Shown here piece after piece: positions 1 to 5,488 of a DNA stretch of 5,514 nucleotides. Position numbers and translations under genes: made by a program. The notes under the pieces are model-generated. The model was not told where the DNA came from. It saw nothing but the letters and a program-made list of their open reading frames with translations, and did no database searches. Origin of the DNA: Phycisphaerae bacterium (GTDB lineage: Bacteria; Planctomycetota; Phycisphaerae; Sedimentisphaerales; Anaerohalosphaeraceae). Where the stretch lies: positions 1 through 5,514 of the forward strand of contig SKKI01000213.1 in assembly GCA_007121565.1 (NCBI GenBank), written 5' to 3'. Each line of letters begins with the position of its first letter. The stretch's first letter is position 1.

Positions 1-2331
1 AAAGGCGTCTCTGTGAGAATTTGGTCCTAAAAGCATTGTTTTGAAAATATTGGAGATACTAAAAAAAGCCTGATATTCTTTCTGAAGCTTCTGGTCTTGC
101 GGATTAAACAGATAAAATGGCTTGTCCGGTTTTACTACTGTCCATTTTGTCTTTTGTGTGCTGTGTGTGTTGAGCCATTCGTATTTATCTTTGCGCTCCC
201 CCCACAGGTCAGCATGATAGACCTTCGCCACCGTACCGCCGGCATCCTGCCGGCCATCTTTAGGCCGCCTGGAAGGCGGCGTTACAGGGGTCTTTACAAA
301 TATCCCGATACTCACCCCCTGCTGAATATCAAACACATTCTTATCCGGCGACCCGTCCGGGCAGGTCTCTTTCTTCTTGGTATTGCCGTGCAGGTCAAGG
401 ATATAAATTTCGTCAAACGTCTGCATCAACTGCTGCCGCATCCCCCGAAACGTCGGATTGTCCAGATACCCGTGATTACAGATAAACGCAAGTATCCCGC
501 TGCCGGTCTGCTCAATGCGGTACTGGCCGTAGCGGATAAACTTGACATAATCGTCCTGCAGCCATTTGGGGTTTTTCTCGCCCAGTGGCTTGCCGTCCAC
601 AAAATAATAATCACGTACCAGCGATTTAATCCAGTCGCCGGTGTTGGACGAATGCCCCGAATACGGCGGATTGCCCAGCACCACCATAATCGGCAGATCG
701 CGCTTCACGCGGTTGGCCTGCCGCGCCTCTTCGCTGATCGCGCTGGACCAGAACGTCCGGGTAATCTCCTCGGCCTCCTCCAGCGTATTGGTCAGATACA
801 CCTCCAGCCGCTTGTCGTCCTCGTAGGTGTAGCCCAGCATCCGCAGCAAAAGCCCCAGCTTCATATGACACACCGTATACGGCGCCATCATCAGCTCAAA
901 CCCGAACAGCCGCGGCAGCAGATGCTCCTGCACATACGACGGCCAGCTGCCCGCATCGGCAAACCCCGCCCGAATCGTCTTGATCACCTCATACAAAAAC
1001 GTCCCCGTCCCCACCGCCGGATCCAGAATCAAACACCGATGCATAAAGCTCTCCCCCTGCCAAGGGCCAGTACCCCGCGCCAGCACCCTTGTTATACTCT
1101 CCCCCTGACAAGGGGGAGTACCCCGAAGGGGGGAGGGGGTATCAGAACAGCCCGCCGAAGGCGGTTCCACATTTTTGCTTTTAAGTTTTTGAATGTTGAT
1201 TTTACTGTTATCCGCCAATCCTTTTTTCAGCCCGAACCTATCCTTCAGCAGCCCATCCACACTCCGCACAATATACGACACCACCGGCTCCGGCGTATAA
1301 TACACCCCCCGGCTTTCACGCAGCGCAGGATCATAAGCCGCCAGAAACGTTTCATAAAAATGCACCACCGGATCCTTGCGTTTCGACTCCTGCCCGAAGT
1401 ACTTGATGACCTGTCCCATCTGAGCGTTTTTCAGCAGCGTCACCACATCGTCAACCAGCCATCCGATTCGCTCGTCCAGTTCCAGTTCCAGATGCCCGAA
1501 AATCTTTTTCAGGAATGGATTTGTCCGCGGCAGAAGCCGCGCCGCCGTCGCGCGCGAAAACTGCCGCGACGCATCGTCAATCCCGGCAAAGATCGCGTCC
1601 ATATCCTTGCCCCACACCGCCTGCTCGTTGAGAAAACACCGCGCACAAAACAGCCCATACACCAGCGTCTGCGTATACATATCTGCAAACTGCTCCTCGG
1701 TCAGTTCATGGATCAGCACATCCTTGAACGCCTCGTACTGCTCATGCAGCGACCCCCTTTCCCCTTCGCGCTTAAAGGTCCTGTCCACGGCCATCTTAAG
1801 CAGCTTGGCCATCCCCGCCATCCGCTCGGCCAGTTCCTTGGCGCTCTTGACATACACCGGCTCGGCCGCCAGAAACAAAGCAAAAAGCGATCGTGTCTCG
1901 TTGATGCTTTCCTCCGTGGCGACAAACCGCCCGCCCTTACCCTCGCTGGCCATCCGCGCCGTCGCCTCAAGCCGACCGCCTTTGTACAACCGAAAATTCA
2001 CATAGTCCGTCAATATCAGCGTATCAATGGCCCCGCGATACCGCCTGAGCTGCTCGCTCTTTTCTTCTTTTTTCAGATCAACGCCGATATCTTTACACTC
2101 GATATACCCGAACGCCTGAGCCGTCCGCCCCACCTGCCGCGCGATCTTCATATCCGGCGCGCCGCACTGAACCAGCCGCTTCGGCTCGTTGGTGCAGAGG
2201 ATCTTACGGCCCATCGCCTCCACCAGCCCCTTCAGCGCAGGCCGATGCGTATGCTCGGTCGCGTCGCCGTTCAGGTACGCGGCGTTGATCGCCTTCAAAT
2301 AGTCCTCATAAATAATCGATTCCATCGGCAT
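1..2331 (-). CDS. Type ISP/IIG-like restriction-modification enzyme (PD-ExK nuclease + N6-adenine methylase), 3' end cut by the window
   Basis: The reading frame is open for 777 codons from ATG at 2331 to the left edge, so the C-terminus, probably holding most of the target-recognition domain, lies outside. Seen directly: a PD-(D/E)xK-like nuclease signature near the N-terminus (GAPD at 57-60, IECKD at 77-81); a GVYYTPEPVV segment at 342-351 that leads into a class gamma methylase fold; SAM-binding motif I DPAVGTGTF at 437-445; catalytic motif IV NPPYSGHS at 554-561; then DLHGN (646-650) and NVFDIQQGVSIGIFVK (665-680), phrases I recognise from type ISP (LlaBIII-like) enzymes. Family knowledge: such enzymes methylate adenine in a target site and cut unmodified DNA. 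Unlike LlaBIII, no helicase lies between nuclease and methylase. An in-frame ATG at 2325 is an alternative start; GAGAGGGG upstream could be the ribosome binding site, though spacing to either ATG is long. Two GC-rich palindromic elements sit in frame at about residues 388-429 and 681-700. Family assignment is firm; activity is unknown. Confidence 0.9.
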   Translation of the reverse strand, partial: MPMESIIYEDYLKAINAAYLNGDATEHTHRPALKGLVEAMGRKILCTNEPKRLVQCGAPDMKIARQVGRTAQAFGYIECKDIGVDLKKEEKSEQLRRYRGAIDTLILTDYVNFRLYKGGRLEATARMASEGKGGRFVATEESINETRSLFALFLAAEPVYVKSAKELAERMAGMAKLLKMAVDRTFKREGERGSLHEQYEAFKDVLIHELTEEQFADMYTQTLVYGLFCARCFLNEQAVWGKDMDAIFAGIDDASRQFSRATAARLLPRTNPFLKKIFGHLELELDERIGWLVDDVVTLLKNAQMGQVIKYFGQESKRKDPVVHFYETFLAAYDPALRESRGVYYTPEPVVSYIVRSVDGLLKDRFGLKKGLADNSKINIQKLKSKNVEPPSAGCSDTPSPLRGTPPCQGESITRVLARGTGPWQGESFMHRCLILDPAVGTGTFLYEVIKTIRAGFADAGSWPSYVQEHLLPRLFGFELMMAPYTVCHMKLGLLLRMLGYTYEDDKRLEVYLTNTLEEAEEITRTFWSSAISEEARQANRVKRDLPIMVVLGNPPYSGHSSNTGDWIKSLVRDYYFVDGKPLGEKNPKWLQDDYVKFIRYGQYRIEQTGSGILAFICNHGYLDNPTFRGMRQQLMQTFDEIYILDLHGNTKKKETCPDGSPDKNVFDIQQGVSIGIFVKTPVTPPSRRPKDGRQDAGGTVAKVYHADLWGERKDKYEWLNTHSTQKTKWTVVKPDKPFYLFNPQDQKLQKEYQAFFSISNIFKTMLLGPNSHRDAF
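231..291. repeat. Twin-hairpin palindromic element inside the methylase gene
   Basis: Two perfect inverted repeats of the same design stand side by side. At 238-254 GCCGGCA and TGCCGGC flank a TCC loop; at 264-280 GCCGCCT and AGGCGGC flank a GGA loop. Each has a 7-bp stem and 3-nt loop, and their centres are 26 bp apart. This is the form of REP/BIME-type intergenic repeats, yet it lies within an open reading frame. It encodes about residues 681-700, rich in Pro, Arg, Gly and Asp, between the family phrases ending GIFVK and beginning KVYHADLWG. An insertion into a surface loop is the simplest reading. Confidence 0.75.
1049..1168. repeat. GC-rich palindromic repeat cluster inserted before methylase motif I
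   Basis: The stretch holds two 27-bp near-identical units (1050-1076 and 1098-1124, three mismatches), a perfect 8-bp hairpin CTCCCCCT-GACA-AGGGGGAG at 1099-1118, a CCCC-GAA-GGGG hairpin at 1121-1131 and a CCGCC-GAA-GGCGG hairpin at 1152-1164. Long C and G runs contrast with the surrounding gene. On the minus strand it encodes about residues 388-429, a Pro/Gly/Ser-rich segment with no predicted fold, placed between GLADNSK and LILDPAVGTGTF, where the family normally has a short linker (from memory). An adjoining AT-rich patch at 1169-1205 may also belong to the insert. Confidence 0.7.
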
Positions 2332-2340
2332 CTTGCCGGC
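2324..2340. repeat. Degenerate copy of the GCCGGC hairpin unit at the methylase start
   Basis: This 17-bp stretch matches the perfect hairpin at 238-254 in 14 of 17 positions and keeps an inner CGGCA-TCT-TGCCG stem. The first candidate ATG of the restriction-modification gene (2331) lies in its loop and the second (2325) at its edge. It may be a decayed copy of the same repeat family or chance similarity over a short GC-rich word. Confidence 0.35.
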
Positions 2341-2575
2341 ACAGCCCCTCTCAAATCTCAAATTGAAAAAACCGAATACAGGAAATTAAAAACCAAAAAT
2401 ACCCAAAAAAACGCCCTCAAATTTTCGCAATTTATTCGCGCTTTTTGACAGCTTTTTGCAAATTATCGCAATGTTTTGACACTCCAAAAAATCCCACATT
2501 TGCGACAGCACCCACCCTTTTTGTCGAAAACCCCGCTCCGCAACAATTACCCGACCCCTTAAACATCGACGCGGA
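2332..2575. other. Intergenic region between ndk and the restriction-modification gene
   Basis: No convincing gene lies here. The left part (about 2340-2480) is AT-rich with a 7-bp tandem CTCAAAT repeat at 2350-2363, TTTTGACA direct repeats at 2443-2450 and 2474-2481, and TCGCAA words at 2425-2430 and 2466-2471 with an inverted copy at 2500-2505. I find no hairpin followed by a T-run that would end the ndk transcript, so read-through into the restriction-modification gene is possible. Confidence 0.6.
2462..2467 (-). promoter_or_regulatory. Possible -10 element for the restriction-modification gene
   Basis: Read on the minus strand, the hexamer is GATAAT, five of six matches to the sigma-70 -10 consensus, about 130 bp upstream of the start at 2331. 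No good -35 box is found at normal spacing; only T-rich sequence occurs there. It is flanked by the two TTTTGACA repeats, which could be binding sites for a regulator. This is a weak, sequence-only call. Confidence 0.25.
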
Positions 2576-3037
2576 TTAATATGAGCAGCCAAAGACCCAT
2601 TCATTGTCGGACGTCCGATAATCCACGATCTCGTCCGGCTCAAAATAAAGATTTATTTCATAGGCTGCCGAATCGGGGCTGTCCGAGCCGTGCACCAGAT
2701 TGAACCGCTGGCTGGCGCCGAAGTCGCCGCGAATCGTTCCCGGCTCGGCCTCGATGCCAAAGGTCTTTCCCATCAGCTTTCGGGTCATATCAATCACATT
2801 GTCGCCCTCCAGCACCAGCACCAGCGATGGCGACGACGCTAAATACCGCACCACACCGTCAAAAAAGGGCTTTTCTTTGTGAACGGCATAATGCTTTCGG
2901 GCAAGCTCGATCGAAATGTGGATGAATTTCGCGGCGACGATTTTCAGCCCCTTGTCCTCAAATCGGCTCAAAATGCGCCCGACAAGACGGCGCTGCACAG
3001 CGTCCGGCTTGAGTATAATCAGCGTCCGTTGGGGCAT
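2576..3037 (-). CDS. ndk: Nucleoside diphosphate kinase
   Basis: Ndk transfers the terminal phosphate from ATP to other (d)NDPs through a phospho-histidine intermediate, balancing nucleotide pools in the cytoplasm. The 153-residue product is close to the usual bacterial length and complete. It starts with the family's RTLIILKPDAV, keeps the catalytic lysine K10, Y50, F58, R86, T92 and R103 of the nucleotide site, and has the hallmark NLVHGSDSPDSA with active-site His116. It ends with the slightly extended tail WVFGCSY. The ATG at 3037 is preceded by AGGA seven bases upstream. It lies 21 bp downstream of the lipoprotein gene on the same strand, so the two are probably co-transcribed. No truncation or missing key residue is seen. 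The function is as certain as sequence alone allows. Confidence 0.97.
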   Translation of the reverse strand: MPQRTLIILKPDAVQRRLVGRILSRFEDKGLKIVAAKFIHISIELARKHYAVHKEKPFFDGVVRYLASSPSLVLVLEGDNVIDMTRKLMGKTFGIEAEPGTIRGDFGASQRFNLVHGSDSPDSAAYEINLYFEPDEIVDYRTSDNEWVFGCSY

Positions 3038-3058
3038 AACTGTATCCTGCGAAACAAC

Positions 3059-3847
3059 TTATCGAACACTGGGCACAATGAAGATGTCCACGCGGCGGTT
3101 GGCCGGATGGCCCCCGCGATTGGGACGATTCTCTTCGACCGGTCGAAACTCGCCGTGCCCCTTGACCGCCATGCGCGGCTGTTCGACACCGCTTTGGTTC
3201 AGATTGTTCATCACCGAAATCGCGCGATGAACCGACAGATGCCAGTTGGTCGGATGCGCCTGGCGGGTCTCGGGACGGCCGATCGGAACGTTATCCGTAT
3301 GCCCGACAATGAGAAGATCAAAGTCTTCGGCCTCGGGGCTGTCCATGATCTCTGCAAGTAATTCGAGCGATTCGGCGGCTGCCGGCTGAACCGAGTCACT
3401 GCCCAGCTCAAACAGCAAATCGCTTCTGAAACGCAGGGAACCGGTGGCCTCATCAAAATCGATCATATCGCTGGCAGCGGCGAGCTCCTGAAGCATTACA
3501 TTCAGATCCACCGGCAAGGGGGCTCCGACATCCAGCAACTGCGCCTGAAGCCTGGCGATCAGTTGCTCCTTTTCTTCCAGATCCGCCTCAAGAGCCGCTA
3601 CCAACGCATCCCGTGCGGCCAGATCGGCCCCGGTTCGACCACTTATGGCCGCAAGCTGCTGCTCTTTCTGCTGAATCGATCGATTGCACTCGGCCAGGGC
3701 CGTCTCCAAATCACCGATTCGGTGCTGCTGAATACGGTTCTGCGCCTGAAGATCTTCATACTGTTCCTGGCTGACACCGCAACCGCCCACTGCCAGAACA
3801 ACCACCATACTGATCAAGACAAATCCGAAAAAAATGCCCCTGCTCAT
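3059..3847 (-). CDS. OmpA-like peptidoglycan-binding lipoprotein with a coiled-coil stalk
   Basis: The 262-residue protein begins MSRGIFFG, followed by a hydrophobic signal sequence (about 5-20) and a lipobox VGGC with Cys23, indicating export, lipidation and signal peptidase II cleavage. Residue +2 is Gly, which in proteobacterial rules favours the outer membrane. Residues about 26-106 are Gln/Glu/Ala/Leu-rich heptads, a likely coiled coil. The C-terminal third (about 135-258) is an OmpA/MotB C-terminal domain: GHTDNVPI at 182-189, LSVHRAISVMNNL, then GHGEFRP and NRRVDIFI, including the Asp and Arg positions that bind diaminopimelate in the family. Role inferred: anchoring the outer envelope to peptidoglycan. 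ATG at 3847 is chosen over an in-frame TTG at 3853 because AGGA sits seven bases before the ATG and only one before the TTG. It lies 112 bp downstream of the membrane HTH gene and 21 bp upstream of ndk. Confidence 0.9.
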   Translation of the reverse strand: MSRGIFFGFVLISMVVVLAVGGCGVSQEQYEDLQAQNRIQQHRIGDLETALAECNRSIQQKEQQLAAISGRTGADLAARDALVAALEADLEEKEQLIARLQAQLLDVGAPLPVDLNVMLQELAAASDMIDFDEATGSLRFRSDLLFELGSDSVQPAAAESLELLAEIMDSPEAEDFDLLIVGHTDNVPIGRPETRQAHPTNWHLSVHRAISVMNNLNQSGVEQPRMAVKGHGEFRPVEENRPNRGGHPANRRVDIFIVPSVR

Positions 3848-3959
3848 CGCCAAATCCTTTCATTTTAAATCAAAAAATCAAACTATTTGTGCCAAATAAA
3901 TCGAATATTCGGGCTCTATCGATGTTTATCGGCAAATTCTCTTGAAAACTCGCAAAAAT
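3848..3959. other. Short intergenic region ahead of the lipoprotein gene
   Basis: This 112-bp AT-rich gap holds a perfect 10-bp palindrome CGAATATTCG at 3902-3911 and the lipoprotein ribosome binding site (AGGA, about 3855-3858). No strong sigma-70 promoter and no intrinsic terminator are visible, so the lipoprotein gene may be read from the upstream gene's transcript. Confidence 0.5.
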
Positions 3960-5039
3960 CTATTTTTTCTTCTTTTTCGGCTTCTTGGGCTTCTTGGCCT
4001 TCTTTTCCCGTGTTTTTTTAGCCGCTTTGGGCTTTTTATCACCCTTGGTAGTGGTCATCGCCCACATCACCAGCACCAGCAGCGCCAACCCGCCCGTGAC
4101 ATACCAGATCAGGCTCACGTCCGCCAGCGTTGTCTCAAGCAGGGCCTGAAGCAGCGACGGCGTAACTTCCTGCACAGCCGCACTAACTGCGATGACTCCC
4201 AGCAACAACGCCACCACCGGCATGAACATCATCACGCCATACAGCGTCGAGGCAGGATCCTCTCTGGCGACAGCCACCATCTGGGCGCCTGGGGGAGCCG
4301 CTGCGGGCGCGGGGGCAGGCGCTGCGGCATCGCCTGCGGTTTTTGCAGCCTCGGAGCCTTCTTCCAGTTCCTCGGTTTCGTCCATCAATCCAATGTCATC
4401 GGCTCCCGCCTCGGCCGCCGCCTCGCCGCCCTCATCGCCGCCGGGCAATATGTCGTCCAGTACCGCACCAAGCGAGGTGTCGTCGGCCTGCAATGACAAA
4501 TCCAGCAATCCCGAACCGCTGCCGAAGCTCTCAAGGTTGGAATCGGCATCAAGCTCGTCAAGTTCTTCCAGGTCCTCGTCGGGCACCTGGGTTTCGGCTT
4601 TGCTGTCCTCGGTCAGCTTGTAAGCGTCATCGGTGCCGCTGAGCAGATTGATCCCAATGCTGTCAACCCGCGTATCATCGCTGGTTTCATCGCCCATCTG
4701 GCTCAGGCCGAAGCCGCCTTCGCTTGCGGCGTCCTTGTCCTTGTCTTTGTCTTTGATCTCGTCTGGGTCTTTACCGCTGTCGGCCTCATCGTCGTCATCC
4801 GGTTCAAGTGAGATTTCACCGCTCTCTTCTACCGACAGGCCAATTTCCTCCTGCTCACCGGTCAAATCGAGTCCGACAACCTCCTCTGCCAGCGCATCGA
4901 CGTCCTCGACCTTGAATACCGGCTTGCCGGAATCCATATATTGACGCAGCTTGCCCTCTCTAACCAGACTTTGCACCTCTTTTTCGCTCTTTTCGAGCTT
5001 CTCCATCACGTCTTGCATGCTGTAATAATTTGAAGCCAT
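3960..5039 (-). CDS. Membrane-anchored protein with N-terminal helix-turn-helix, long acidic linker and Lys-rich tail
   Basis: The 359-residue protein has four parts. Residues about 5-52 resemble the MerR/excisionase-type helix-turn-helix (YYSMQDVMEKL, then LVREGKL and FKVEDVDALAEE). Residues about 53-235 are low-complexity and strongly acidic, with a DKDKDKD run near 97-103 and the phrases GSGLLDLS (175-182) and DDTSLG (187-192), which I associate from memory with planctomycete proteins of this design. An Ala/Pro linker (238-250) leads to two hydrophobic helices, about 267-289 and 308-328. The last 28 residues are almost all Lys, Ala, Pro and Thr. The positive tail suggests the C-terminus, and so with two helices the N-terminus, is cytoplasmic. 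The ATG at 5039 has AGGA six bases upstream. Function is unknown; it could tether DNA or a partner protein to the inner membrane. Whether the helix-turn-helix still binds DNA cannot be judged here. Confidence 0.85.
   Translation of the reverse strand: MASNYYSMQDVMEKLEKSEKEVQSLVREGKLRQYMDSGKPVFKVEDVDALAEEVVGLDLTGEQEEIGLSVEESGEISLEPDDDDEADSGKDPDEIKDKDKDKDAASEGGFGLSQMGDETSDDTRVDSIGINLLSGTDDAYKLTEDSKAETQVPDEDLEELDELDADSNLESFGSGSGLLDLSLQADDTSLGAVLDDILPGGDEGGEAAAEAGADDIGLMDETEELEEGSEAAKTAGDAAAPAPAPAAAPPGAQMVAVAREDPASTLYGVMMFMPVVALLLGVIAVSAAVQEVTPSLLQALLETTLADVSLIWYVTGGLALLVLVMWAMTTTKGDKKPKAAKKTREKKAKKPKKPKKKKK
4731..4754. repeat. Four-unit hexanucleotide tandem repeat
   Basis: Four tandem units, two GTCCTT then two GTCTTT, encode the KDKDKDKD part of the acidic linker (about residues 96-103) of the membrane HTH protein. 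Changes in copy number would alter linker length by two residues per unit without shifting the frame. Confidence 0.7.
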
Positions 5040-5144
5040 GATCTGTCCTGTAAGGTTACCGTTTGATCGTTAAATTTGCTTTATCAATGCCTTATTGTTA
5101 TGACAAAATCCAAGAATGCGCGTTTAAATTACGCTTAAAATTAT

Positions 5145-5172
5145 ATTATAACGCCCAAGCGGACAGATACAA
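5145..5172 (-). promoter_or_regulatory. Likely sigma-70-type promoter of the membrane HTH gene
   Basis: On the minus strand a perfect TATAAT -10 box (5145-5150) lies 16 bp after a weak -35, TTGTAT (5167-5172). Transcription would begin near 5138, giving a 5' leader of roughly 100 bases before the ATG at 5039. A second overlapping TATAAT follows at once (5140-5145). The -35 matches only three of six consensus positions, so the call rests mainly on the -10. Confidence 0.5.
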
Positions 5173-5336
5173 ATTATTTTTAAAATTGCCGTTAATAACA
5201 GCTTTCGCCTCAATGCCAGCCTATGATAAATCCCAAGTATTCGATTAAAGATACAAATTGACTCACTTAACTGGGGCTTTCAGCAAAATCGTCCGAAATC
5301 TTGTAACATCGCAGGCCTGGGTCCGTCTAATATGGA

Positions 5337-5409
5337 GAACACCGAATGCGATACCCTCAAAGGATTACTTTTTTGCGGTGTTCATGGGTCGGCAAGCGTA
5401 TTGTGCCGA
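5337..5409 (+). promoter_or_regulatory. Two inverted repeats in the leader of the right-edge gene
   Basis: GAACACCG at 5337-5344 pairs exactly with CGGTGTTC at 5376-5383 around a 31-nt loop, and TCGGCA at 5389-5394 pairs with TGCCGA at 5404-5409 around a 9-nt loop. The stems lie 5 nt apart and end 80 bp before the GTG start at 5489. They may form a structured leader RNA or be protein-binding sites. I do not recognise a known riboswitch class. A possible plus-strand -10, TATAGT (5440-5445), would lie after them, in which case they would not be transcribed from it. Confidence 0.3.
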
Positions 5410-5488
5410 AATTTGATAGATTAACGCATGTGTTCCGGGTATAGTGCAGGTTTACCGTCAACGGAATGTTGTTTAGAGGAAAATCGGC

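Larger units (their letters stand above)
5040..5488. other. Divergent intergenic region
   Basis: These 449 bases separate the minus-strand membrane HTH gene from the plus-strand gene at the right edge. The left half is AT-rich and holds a likely minus-strand promoter and an 11-bp direct repeat (5165-5175 and 5249-5259). The right half is more balanced in composition and holds two inverted repeats (5337-5383 and 5389-5409). A 61-codon plus-strand frame from TTG at 5063 has no ribosome binding site and overlaps the minus-strand promoter, so I do not call it. Confidence 0.6.

Noticed and set aside
1049..1168. The repeated units in the methylase gene as a CRISPR array
   Set aside because: There are only two imperfect units, they are translated in frame, and there are no regular unique spacers or cas genes.
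97..2448. A 783-codon plus-strand open frame covering the left half of the window
   Set aside because: It lies antisense to the restriction-modification gene, has no recognisable domain, is full of Arg, His and Pro as antisense frames of GC-rich genes are, and starts without a ribosome binding site. The minus strand shows clear conserved motifs throughout.
2386..2643. An 85-codon minus-strand frame overlapping the end of ndk
   Set aside because: It overlaps the ndk 3' end in another frame, its first part is a shadow of ndk, and no ribosome binding site or family resemblance is seen.
3848..3853. TTG at 3853 as start of the lipoprotein, adding two residues
   Set aside because: The AGGA ribosome binding site is only one base from it but seven bases from the ATG at 3847.
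3880..3897. TGGCAC on the minus strand ahead of the lipoprotein gene as a sigma-54 promoter
   Set aside because: The -24-like half is present but the GC pair required in the -12 half is missing at either allowed spacing.
4731..4754. The hexanucleotide repeat as a phase-variation switch
   Set aside because: The unit is a multiple of three, so slippage cannot switch the gene off; it could only change linker length.
3942..4944. Several plus-strand frames opposite the membrane HTH gene, rich in Ser, Ala, Pro or His
   Set aside because: They are antisense images of the acidic and Lys-rich coding sequence and have low-complexity products.
5063..5248. A 61-codon plus-strand frame in the divergent region
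   Set aside because: It begins at TTG with no ribosome binding site, has no recognisable motif, and runs across the predicted minus-strand promoter.
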